NCBI GenBank assembly: GCA_031290715.1
Contig: JAITNA010000099.1
Coordinates: 1-8,886 of the forward strand
DNA length: 8,886 nucleotides
Origin: Eubacteriales Family XIII. Incertae Sedis bacterium
Lineage (GTDB): Bacteria; Bacillota; Clostridia; Peptostreptococcales; Anaerovoracaceae
Direction: 5' to 3'
Of the stretch, positions 1-6,263 are shown piece by piece (the first letter of the stretch is position 1; each line of letters opens with the position of its first letter). Made by a program: the position numbers and the translations under genes. The notes under the pieces were generated by a model. It was not told the DNA's origin, made no database searches, and saw nothing but the letters and a program-made list of their open reading frames with translations.

Positions 1-1
1 C

Positions 2-30
2 TTGTCTGTCATTCAGTATTATTGTATAAT
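2..30 (+). promoter_or_regulatory. Candidate sigma-70-type promoter of gltX
   Basis: TTGTCT (2-7) and a perfect TATAAT (25-30) are separated by 17 bp, the optimal spacing for a housekeeping promoter. The expected start of transcription, about 7 bases after the -10 box, falls on or next to the ATG at 37, so the message may have essentially no leader. The -35 box matches TTGACA at only the first three positions. Sequence upstream of the window is unseen, so a more distal promoter cannot be excluded. Confidence 0.5.
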
Positions 31-36
31 TATAAG

Positions 37-1734
37 ATGATGTCAAATAATAATAATCAACAATTGGCTGACCTTTTGTTTCCGGGGGGCTGTACAGCGG
101 ATTGGTATGAAACGCTGTACGCGCCGCGGATGCTGCCGCCGGGTGCCGCTGTGACGCGGCTCGGGCCCAGTCCTACGGGCTTCATCCATCTCGGCAACCT
201 CTTCATGGCCTATGTCAACAAGAAATTGGCCGCGCAGTCGGACGGCGTTTTTCTGCTGCGCGTGGAGGATACGGACCAAAAGCGCGAGGTGGAGGGCGCG
301 GCGGAAAGCCTGATTACGGCGCTGGCGTATTTCGGCATCCGCGCGGAAGAGGGCGTTTGCTTTGAAGCAGCGGGCGGCGGGATCGGGGAGCAAGGCACCT
401 ACGGCCCTTATTTCCAGTCCGAACGCGGAGATATCTATCACTCTTTCGCGAAAAAGCTTGTATCGGAAGGCAAGGCCTACCCTTGTTTTCTGACCGAGGA
501 GGAACTTGGCCTGATCCGCGCGGAGCAGGAGCGGGGCAAATTGCCAACGGGTATCTACGGGGCTTACGCGAAATATCGCGGCGCGGGCGCGGACGAGGTA
601 AAGCGGCGCATTGAAGCCGGCGAACGCTATGTGCTCCGTCTGTACGCGGATCGTGTTTACAGCGGCCTGCCTATCGCCGATCCCGGCACGATCCGCGTCC
701 GCGACGGGATTCGCGGGGAACTCGCGCTCCCGCGCAATGTGATGGATGTGGTGCTTCTGAAAACGGACGGCCTGCCGACTTATCATTTCGCGCACACGGT
801 CGACGATCACCTCATGCGGACGACCCATGTCGTCCGCGGCGAGGAGTGGCTTTCCTCTTTGCCCATACATATCGCGCTCTTTGAAGCGCTCGGTTTCGCG
901 CCGCCGATCTACTGCCACACGGCTCTGCTCATGAAGATGGACGGGGGGACGAAGCGCAAGCTGTCCAAGCGCAAGGATCCCGAGCTCGCGCTCTCCTACT
1001 ACATCGCGGAAGGCTATCACCCGGCGGCGATCGAAGAATATCTGCTGACGATCATCAATTCAAATTACGAGGAATGGCGGGAAGCCCATCCGGACGCGAA
1101 GCCGTCCGATTTCGTTATGACCACGGAGAAGATGGGCGTTTCCGGGATTCTGTTCGACCTCGACAAGCTGCAAAACATCTCCAAAGACGTCCTCGCCCAT
1201 ATCCCCGCACAGGAGCTTGCCGGCTTCCTTACGGAATGGGCCGGGCGGGAAAAACCCGAAGCCCTCCCCGTCCTGACGCGGGAATGGGATACGCTTGTCC
1301 GCGCGCTCGACGTCGGCCGCGGCGGGGACAAGCCGCGCAAGGATTTGTCCTACGCGAAACAGATTTTTGATTTCATCTCCTATTTCTTCGATGAGTTTTT
1401 CCGCAGGGAGGACCCGATGCCGGAAAATGTCCCGGCGGAGGATGTGCGGGCGATCCTGACGGACTATCTGGCGTCCTATGACCACGCGGACGCGCGCGAT
1501 GTCTGGTTTGAGAAGATTCGCGGCATCGCGGAAGCGCACGGCTACGCCGCGAAACCCAAGGATTACAAAAAGGAGCCCGAACGTTACAAGGGCCATGTGG
1601 GGGATGTCAGTACGGTCATTCGCGTCGCGCTCGTCGGCAGGGCCAATTCCCCCGACATCTGCGAGATACAGCAGATTCTCGGGGAAGCCCGCGTGCGCGC
1701 GCGGATCGGCGCGGCAGATTTCAAAGGTCTATAA
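37..1734 (+). CDS. gltX: Glutamyl-tRNA synthetase (class I, clostridial long form)
   Basis: Cytoplasmic enzyme that charges tRNA with glutamate using ATP. In bacteria lacking GlnRS, as most Firmicutes do, this enzyme usually also mischarges tRNA-Gln for the GatCAB amidotransferase; that part is inference here. With the ATG at 37 the protein has 565 residues. Visible class I signatures are PSPTGFIHLGN (HIGH equivalent HLGN at residues 51-54), LLRVEDTDQKR just after it, VVRGEEWLSSLPIH in the catalytic domain, and KLSKR (KMSKS equivalent, 308-312). The remainder matches the helical anticodon-binding part. A leader of about 45 residues (ADLLFPGG...) precedes the Rossmann fold; I recognise it as typical of a GluRS branch in Clostridia, so an internal start at 130 is unlikely. 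Possible starts are TTG 22, ATG 37 and ATG 40. No Shine-Dalgarno precedes any of them, whereas a TATAAT lies 6 bases before ATG 37. The kinase gene follows after 8 bp. Confidence 0.93.
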   Translation: MMSNNNNQQLADLLFPGGCTADWYETLYAPRMLPPGAAVTRLGPSPTGFIHLGNLFMAYVNKKLAAQSDGVFLLRVEDTDQKREVEGAAESLITALAYFGIRAEEGVCFEAAGGGIGEQGTYGPYFQSERGDIYHSFAKKLVSEGKAYPCFLTEEELGLIRAEQERGKLPTGIYGAYAKYRGAGADEVKRRIEAGERYVLRLYADRVYSGLPIADPGTIRVRDGIRGELALPRNVMDVVLLKTDGLPTYHFAHTVDDHLMRTTHVVRGEEWLSSLPIHIALFEALGFAPPIYCHTALLMKMDGGTKRKLSKRKDPELALSYYIAEGYHPAAIEEYLLTIINSNYEEWREAHPDAKPSDFVMTTEKMGVSGILFDLDKLQNISKDVLAHIPAQELAGFLTEWAGREKPEALPVLTREWDTLVRALDVGRGGDKPRKDLSYAKQIFDFISYFFDEFFRREDPMPENVPAEDVRAILTDYLASYDHADARDVWFEKIRGIAEAHGYAAKPKDYKKEPERYKGHVGDVSTVIRVALVGRANSPDICEIQQILGEARVRARIGAADFKGL

Positions 1735-1735
1735 T
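1730..1735 (+). promoter_or_regulatory. TATAAT box immediately before the kinase gene
   Basis: A perfect TATAAT overlaps the gltX stop codon and ends 7 bases before the ATG at 1743. No acceptable -35 hexamer is seen 16-18 bp upstream and there is no TG extension. It could be a weak -10 for a leaderless kinase transcript or chance AT-richness around a TAA stop. The same spacing seen before gltX is the reason to record it. Confidence 0.25.
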
Positions 1736-1742
1736 ATCACCG

Positions 1743-3521
1743 ATGAAGAACTATATACGACGGGTTTTGGACCGATATATTTTTACTGACGATCTGCCGT
1801 TTGACGCCAGGGTTTTCAATCTCATCTGCCTTGTGGGGATCATTTCGCTGCTCGCTTCCGCTGTCGGGCATCTGGTCGAGGACTCCAACAAGATTCTCAT
1901 GCTCGTGAAGATTTTCATGGTTCTTGCCGCGTTCCTGATGTTTCTCGTCTGCAATAAATACAAGCTTCACAAATACGGGCAGATTCTTTCCATCATCGGA
2001 TTTTGCGATATCCTTTTCCCCTCGGTTTTCTTCACAAACGGGGGTTCGATGGGCGGCATGGCGGCGTACTTTGTGCTGACGATGACCCTCATTGTCCTCC
2101 TCTCGCACGGCGTCATGTTCTTTGTGTACATGGGCACGCATCTTGTTATTATTACATTATGCTACTTGGCCGACCGATTCTATCCGGAGCTGATTTTACC
2201 GCTCAACGGTTTTCAGCACTACGCGGATACGATGATTTCCATCATCATCGCGGGTATTTTCATCGGGCTGATTATCAAGGGGCTCAGCAGTCTGTACATC
2301 CATGAAAAGCGCAAGGCCGACGCGGCGAGCCAGGCCAAGAGCGATTTTCTGGCGCAGATGAGCCACGAAATGCGCACGCCGATGAACGCCATTCTCGGAA
2401 TGACGACCATTTTGAAAAACTCGGACGACCTCGCGCAGCACAAGGCCGGCATGGACAAGATCGAAACGGCGTCCACGCATTTGCTCGGCGTGATCAACGA
2501 CATCCTCGATATGTCCAAGATCGAAGCCAACAAACTTGAGCTGTTCCGCGAATCATTCCACTTCCAAAGGATGGTTTCGGGCGTCGTGGGTGTCATGAAT
2601 TTCGGCATTGAGAACAAACATCAGGGCTTTGTCGTCAACATCGACCCCGATATCCCCGACTATCTGATCGGGGACCGGCAGCGGCTCGCGCAGGTCATTA
2701 CGAATCTGCTGTCGAACGCCGTCAAATTCACGCCGCCGGACGGAAAAATCAGCCTGACCGCGCAGCTTACGGGCTGTGAGGACGATGTTTGCGCCATTCG
2801 CGTCACGGTCGCGGATTCGGGTATCGGTATCACAGAGGAACAGATGTCCCGCCTTTTCACTTCCTTTGAGCAAGCTGACAACAGCACGTCGAGAAAATTC
2901 GGCGGCACGGGCCTTGGGCTTGCCATCAGCAAACGCATTGTTGAGCTGATGGGCGGCAAGATTTGGGCGCAGTCCGAGATCGGCCGCGGATCGACCTTCA
3001 CCTTCGATGTCAAGCTGCCGCGAGGGGCTGCGTCCGGGGAAGGGGAGGGGAACGCGTCCGGGGACGGGATCGCGGATCGGGATCCGGCGGCGAACACTGC
3101 CGCAGCCCGCGACTTTTCGGGCTGCCGAATCCTCATCGCGGAGGACATCGACATCAACCTCGAGATTATTACCACCTTGCTGGAGCCGACCGGCCTGGCC
3201 ATTGAATGCGCTTCGGACGGGAAAGAAGCGGTCGAAAAATTCACCGCCGCGGGCACGGACGGAAGCGGGGGCTATGATTTAATCTTTATGGATATCCAGA
3301 TGCCGGAGATGGACGGCTATGAAGCGACGCGCAGCATCCGCGGCTCGGGGGTCGGGAACGCGCGGACGGTTCCGATCATTGCCATGACCGCGAATGTATT
3401 CAAGGAGGATGTCGACAAGGCGCGGGCCGCGGGGATGGACGACCACCTCGGAAAACCGATCGTATTAGACGACGTTTTGGTCAAATTGGACAAATATTTG
3501 GCTCCCCTCACCCGAACATAA
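1743..3521 (+). CDS. Membrane-bound hybrid sensor histidine kinase with receiver domain
   Basis: Two-component signalling protein of 592 residues, placed in the cytoplasmic membrane by about six hydrophobic segments (roughly 24-45, 51-70, 78-98, 105-121, 123-143, 161-182) with only short loops, so any signal is probably sensed in or at the membrane. A short linker leads to HisKA with the phospho-accepting His208 in MSHEMRTPMNAILGM. The HATPase_c domain has an N box with Asn325 (NLLSNAVKF), a G1 box with Asp358 (DSGIGI) and a G2 box GGTGLGL (387-393). A Gly/Ala/Asp-rich linker of about 30 residues joins a C-terminal receiver starting near 461, with acidic pocket ED 467-468, phospho-acceptor Asp517 in FMDIQMPEMDG, then AMTAN and LGKP. 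All catalytic residues are present. There is no DNA-binding output, so it must pass the signal to an unlinked Hpt or regulator. The start is ATG 1743, 8 bp after gltX, with only a weak AAAGG 15 bases upstream. The 3' end overlaps fabZ convergently by 14 bp. The specific signal is unknown. Confidence 0.92.
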   Translation: MKNYIRRVLDRYIFTDDLPFDARVFNLICLVGIISLLASAVGHLVEDSNKILMLVKIFMVLAAFLMFLVCNKYKLHKYGQILSIIGFCDILFPSVFFTNGGSMGGMAAYFVLTMTLIVLLSHGVMFFVYMGTHLVIITLCYLADRFYPELILPLNGFQHYADTMISIIIAGIFIGLIIKGLSSLYIHEKRKADAASQAKSDFLAQMSHEMRTPMNAILGMTTILKNSDDLAQHKAGMDKIETASTHLLGVINDILDMSKIEANKLELFRESFHFQRMVSGVVGVMNFGIENKHQGFVVNIDPDIPDYLIGDRQRLAQVITNLLSNAVKFTPPDGKISLTAQLTGCEDDVCAIRVTVADSGIGITEEQMSRLFTSFEQADNSTSRKFGGTGLGLAISKRIVELMGGKIWAQSEIGRGSTFTFDVKLPRGAASGEGEGNASGDGIADRDPAANTAAARDFSGCRILIAEDIDINLEIITTLLEPTGLAIECASDGKEAVEKFTAAGTDGSGGYDLIFMDIQMPEMDGYEATRSIRGSGVGNARTVPIIAMTANVFKEDVDKARAAGMDDHLGKPIVLDDVLVKLDKYLAPLTRT

Positions 3522-3951
3522 ACGTGATCTCACAGCTTGCGCAGACTTTCGCGCTTCCGTCGGCTAAGACCTTATAGGCCGTCGCCATCCCTTTTCCCCC
3601 GCGGCTGCGGATGCCTGTCAATTCGACTTCGAGCCGCAGCACATCGCCCGGAACCACCTTGTCGCGGAATTTCGCGCGGTCGATCCCGCCGAAATACGCG
3701 TTGCGCCCTTTCGCCGCGGGCGAGGAAAGGACACCGACCGCGCCCGTCTGCGCCATGGCTTCGATGATGAGCACGCCCGGCATGATCGGCTCGCCGGGGA
3801 AATGCCCCCTGCACCAATCCTCGTCCGCACGGACGCGGCGGATCGCGACGACACGCCCGCCCGGCTCTATCGACTCCACTTCGTCTATGAAAAGGAAAGG
3901 CTCCCGCTGCGGGATAATCTCCTTGATTTGTTCGAGATTCAACATCGGCAT
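3508..3951 (-). CDS. fabZ: 3-hydroxyacyl-ACP dehydratase FabZ
   Basis: Cytoplasmic hot-dog-fold enzyme that removes water from (3R)-hydroxyacyl-ACP to give trans-2-enoyl-ACP, the third step of each elongation round. The 147-residue length is normal for FabZ. Diagnostic features are the N-terminal IKEIIPQREPFLFIDEV and the active-site block GHFPGEPIMPGVLIIEAMAQ, with the catalytic pair His50 and Glu64, followed by FGGIDRAKFRDKVVPGD. The start at 3951 (ATG) is preceded by a perfect AGGAGG with 9-base spacing; a second in-frame ATG at 3945 is also possible. It is the last gene of the fab operon, 60 bp after fabF. In many Firmicutes accB precedes and accC/accD/accA follow fabZ; here the operon stops and the gene runs into the end of the convergent kinase. 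FabA-type isomerase activity is not expected from the sequence. Confidence 0.95.
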   Translation of the reverse strand: MPMLNLEQIKEIIPQREPFLFIDEVESIEPGGRVVAIRRVRADEDWCRGHFPGEPIMPGVLIIEAMAQTGAVGVLSSPAAKGRNAYFGGIDRAKFRDKVVPGDVLRLEVELTGIRSRGGKGMATAYKVLADGSAKVCASCEITFMFG

Positions 3952-3960
3952 GTCCGCTGC

Positions 3961-3966
3961 CCTCCT
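3961..3966 (-). promoter_or_regulatory. Shine-Dalgarno of fabZ
   Basis: AGGAGG on the minus strand, 9 bases before ATG 3951. It supports the upstream of two nearby ATG codons (3951 and 3945) as the fabZ start. Confidence 0.85.
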
Positions 3967-4011
3967 GATTATTCTATTCCTATCGCTAAGTGTCTATCCC
4001 GATTCCTATTC

Positions 4012-5247
4012 CTACCCCTCGAAACGCTTGAACACGACGGCGCCGTTGTGCCCGCCGAAGCCGAGGTTGTTCGACAGGGTATAGCGAACGTCAACCTTGC
4101 GCGCCCCCTCCGTCACGTAGTCGAGATCGAGCTCCTCATCCGGAATTTTGTAACCGATGGTCGGAGGAATCTCGCCCGCAAGGAGCGCCTTGACGCAAAT
4201 AACGGCTTCGATGCCGCCCGCCGCGCCGAGCGCGTGCCCGATCATGGATTTTGTCGAGCTGATCGGCGTCTTGTAAGCCGCCGCGCCGAAAACCTCTTTG
4301 ATGGCCCGCGTTTCATACAGGTCATTGAGCGGCGTACTCGTCCCGTGCGCGTTGATATAGGAAATCGCGTCCGGCGCAATCCCGGCCCCCTCGACCGCCA
4401 TCCTCATAGCGGCCGCGGCCTGCTCGCCCGTCGGCGACGGCGCCGTGATATGATAGCCGTCGCTGCTTGTCCCATAACCAACCACTTCCCCGAGGATGTT
4501 CGCGCCGCGGGCCTTTGCGTGTTCCCATTCCTCAAGAATGAGAATCCCCGCCCCCTCGCCCATGATAAAACCGCCGCGTTCCTTGTCGAAAGGGATGGAC
4601 GCCCGCGCGGGATCCTCCGTAATATTCATCGCCTTCATGTTCGCAAAGCTTGCGAAACAGACCGCCGCAAACGGCGCTTCCGCCGCGCCCGCGACCACGG
4701 CGTCCGTATAGCCGTGCCGAATCGCGCGCCACGCTTCGCCGACGCAATGCGTCCCGCAGGAGCAGGCTGTTACGATATCCATAGCCGACCCGTGAATGCC
4801 GTATTTGATCGAAATCTGCCCCGACAGCATATTGCCGATAATCATCGGCACGAGCAGGGGCGACACGACCTTCGGCCCCTTGGTCAGGCAGCGCTCCATC
4901 TCATATTCGAGTGTCCGGATCCCGCCGATGCCGCTGCCCACATAGGCGCAAACCCGTTCGCCCGGAATGTTCTCCCCCGGCACAAGGCCGGACATCGCAA
5001 AGGCTTCATCCGCCGCCGCCATGCCGTATTGCGTGAACAAATCCTGCCGCCGCGCTTCCCTGGGGTCCGGATATTCAAAATCCTTGACCTCCGCGCCGAG
5101 CGTTACCTTTTGATCGGCCGTGTCGATCTTCGTGATCCGGCCAATGCCGTTCGCCCCCGCAAGCAGATTCCGCCAAGTATCCGAAACATTGTTCCCGACA
5201 GGCGTCACCGCCCCGATTCCCGTGATTGCCACTCTTCTCTCCGTCAT
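4012..5247 (-). CDS. fabF: 3-oxoacyl-ACP synthase II (FabF, KAS II)
   Basis: Elongating condensing enzyme: malonyl-ACP is decarboxylated and joined to an acyl chain held on the active-site cysteine. With the ATG at 5247 the protein has 411 residues, the usual FabF length. It starts RRVAITGIGAVTPVGNN. The thiolase-fold triad is visible: nucleophile Cys162 in VTACSCGTH, His301 in NAHGTSTPLND, and His338 in SSTKSMIGHALGAAGG; the C-terminal gatekeeper loop is NNLGFGGHN. The two-histidine Cys-His-His set separates it from the FabH type (Cys-His-Asn). The active-site segment carries extra cysteines (C162, C164, C167), where FabF proteins more often have Ala/Ser/Thr. A GTG six bases upstream is in frame, but it lies one base from the AGGAGG, so ATG 5247 is preferred. 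A 240-bp gap containing a large palindrome separates it from fabG, so fabF-fabZ could be expressed differently from fabK-fabD-fabG. Confidence 0.95.
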   Translation of the reverse strand: MTERRVAITGIGAVTPVGNNVSDTWRNLLAGANGIGRITKIDTADQKVTLGAEVKDFEYPDPREARRQDLFTQYGMAAADEAFAMSGLVPGENIPGERVCAYVGSGIGGIRTLEYEMERCLTKGPKVVSPLLVPMIIGNMLSGQISIKYGIHGSAMDIVTACSCGTHCVGEAWRAIRHGYTDAVVAGAAEAPFAAVCFASFANMKAMNITEDPARASIPFDKERGGFIMGEGAGILILEEWEHAKARGANILGEVVGYGTSSDGYHITAPSPTGEQAAAAMRMAVEGAGIAPDAISYINAHGTSTPLNDLYETRAIKEVFGAAAYKTPISSTKSMIGHALGAAGGIEAVICVKALLAGEIPPTIGYKIPDEELDLDYVTEGARKVDVRYTLSNNLGFGGHNGAVVFKRFEG

Positions 5248-5254
5248 CTCCACT

Positions 5255-5260
5255 CCTCCT
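5255..5260 (-). promoter_or_regulatory. Shine-Dalgarno of fabF
   Basis: AGGAGG on the minus strand lies 7 bases before ATG 5247 but only 1 base before the in-frame GTG at 5253. This decides the start in favour of the ATG. Confidence 0.85.
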
Positions 5261-5263
5261 GAA

Positions 5264-5285
5264 AAAATATAATAAAAATATAATA
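5264..5285. repeat. 11-bp tandem duplication upstream of fabF
   Basis: AAAATATAATA occurs twice head to tail (5264-5274 and 5275-5285), just upstream of the fabF ribosome binding site. Each unit contains TATAAT on the plus strand, pointing away from fabF and toward the palindrome. On the minus strand it reads as a T-rich leader, which would keep the fabF ribosome binding site free of structure. It may be simple slippage in AT-rich DNA. Confidence 0.6.
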
Positions 5286-5330
5286 ATTGCGCCGTCGTTC
5301 TATTAGTATATAAGTTCTATTATAATTGTA

Positions 5331-5477
5331 ACGATTCAGATATGGACGATTATTTGATGAAGGTCTGTGTTTTCAGGCGAGTTCTGCTGCGCAGGCGTAC
5401 TGTATACGTACGGTGGAGCAGCAGGTTTTGCCTGAAAGCGCCGAGATTCGGCAAATAGGCGTTCATGTCTGAATCGT
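5331..5477. repeat. 147-bp imperfect palindrome between fabG and fabF
   Basis: Two 70-base arms (5331-5400 and 5408-5477) are complementary without any gap about a centre at 5404. I count 51 Watson-Crick pairs of 70, with unbroken blocks at the tips (5331-5340 with 5468-5477), at 5371-5378 with 5430-5437, at 5384-5390 with 5418-5424, and at the centre (CGTAC/GTACG around a GTATAC core). Ten of the 19 mismatches become G-U pairs in plus-strand RNA, giving 61 of 70 pairs; none do so in minus-strand RNA. Outside the arms, a further 10-bp inverted repeat (5318-5327 with 5486-5495) gives each end an inward-pointing TATAAT, and its right half includes the fabG stop codon. It could be a decayed miniature inverted-repeat element, a long-hairpin RNA gene on the plus strand, or a structured fabG-fabF mRNA spacer. 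No open reading frame is present. Confidence 0.85.
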
Positions 5478-5487
5478 AATCATATAA

Positions 5488-6240
5488 TTATAATATAATA
5501 CCTCCGTCCACGGCAATCACCTGCCCGGTAATATATCCCGCCTTCTCCGACGCGAGGAACGCCGCCAAGTGCGCCACGTCCTCCGGCTCCCCAATGCGCC
5601 CAAGCGTGACAGCCGCGATACTCTGCTCCGTCTGTTTGCCGTTCAAAGCCGCCGTCATATCCGTGCGGATGAAGCCCGGCGCCACAACATTTACTGTAAT
5701 CGCGCGCGAGCCCAGCTCTTTCGCCGCGCTCAGGCTCAGGCCGATGAGCCCCGCCTTTGACGCCGCATAGTTGACCTGTCCGGGATTGCCCTTGATGCCG
5801 GACACCGATGAAATGTTGATGATCCTGCCGCCGCGCTGTTTCACCATCAGCGGCGCAATTTCGCGCAGCATATAAAACGCCCCGTTCAGATTGGTCGCGA
5901 CGACCCGGTCGAAGCTCTCGGGCTTCATGCGCAGCAGCAGGCCGTCGTCCGTAATCCCCGCGTTATTCACGAGAATATCGCAGCCGCCCAGATTTTCTTT
6001 CATGTAACCCGCAACGGTTTTCGCAAACGCGGGATCGCCCGCGTCCCCTTTCAAAGCGGCCGCCTTTTCGCTCCCGAGCTTCTTTAGGCTTTCCGTCGTT
6101 TCAGCCGCCGCCGCGTCGTTGCTCACATAAGTAACGACGACCTGCGCGCCCTCGCCCGCAAACTCGAGCGCAATCGCCCGCCCGATCCCGCGGGAGCCGC
6201 CCGTCACCAAAGCCCTTTTCCCTTCCAATAAACCGCTCAT
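5488..6240 (-). CDS. fabG: 3-oxoacyl-ACP reductase FabG
   Basis: NADPH-dependent short-chain dehydrogenase that reduces 3-oxoacyl-ACP to (3R)-hydroxyacyl-ACP, the second step of elongation. With ATG 6240 it has 250 residues, normal for FabG. Motifs are the cofactor loop TGGSRGIG (13-20), NNAG (92-95), and the catalytic triad Ser145 (ISSVSG), Tyr158 and Lys162 (NYAASK), followed by VAPGFIRTDM. The C-terminus AVDGG is complete. The start is uncertain: ATG 6240 gives the family-typical N-terminus MSGLLEGKRALVTGG but its AAGGAG (6255-6260) lies 14 bases away, while an in-frame ATG at 6267 overlaps the fabD stop as ATGA and would add nine residues (MRKGEIHNG). Either way it is probably translationally coupled to fabD. 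Its stop codon lies in the outer arm of the palindrome that separates it from fabF. Confidence 0.94.
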   Translation of the reverse strand: MSGLLEGKRALVTGGSRGIGRAIALEFAGEGAQVVVTYVSNDAAAAETTESLKKLGSEKAAALKGDAGDPAFAKTVAGYMKENLGGCDILVNNAGITDDGLLLRMKPESFDRVVATNLNGAFYMLREIAPLMVKQRGGRIINISSVSGIKGNPGQVNYAASKAGLIGLSLSAAKELGSRAITVNVVAPGFIRTDMTAALNGKQTEQSIAAVTLGRIGEPEDVAHLAAFLASEKAGYITGQVIAVDGGIIL

Positions 6241-6263
6241 ACCGTTATGAATTTCTCCTTTTC

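Noticed and set aside
3974..4014. Repeated ATTCCTAT between fabZ and fabF, giving serial TAG codons after fabF
   Set aside because: The copies are 8 bases long and few, and there is no symmetry or spacing that suggests a function.
5248..5253. GTG start of fabF at 5253
   Set aside because: Only one base separates it from AGGAGG; ATG 5247 has 7-base spacing and gives the usual N-terminus.
3802..5262. Long open frame of 486 codons on the plus strand across fabF
   Set aside because: It is the antisense shadow of fabF and part of fabZ in GC-rich DNA. The peptide is Arg/His-rich without recognisable domains, and the minus-strand frames have complete catalytic motifs and ribosome binding sites.
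5321..5489. TATAATT on both sides of the 147-bp palindrome as a target-site duplication
   Set aside because: Copies at 5321-5327 and 5483-5489 lie in AT-rich sequence where such matches arise by chance, and they sit at unequal distances from the arms.
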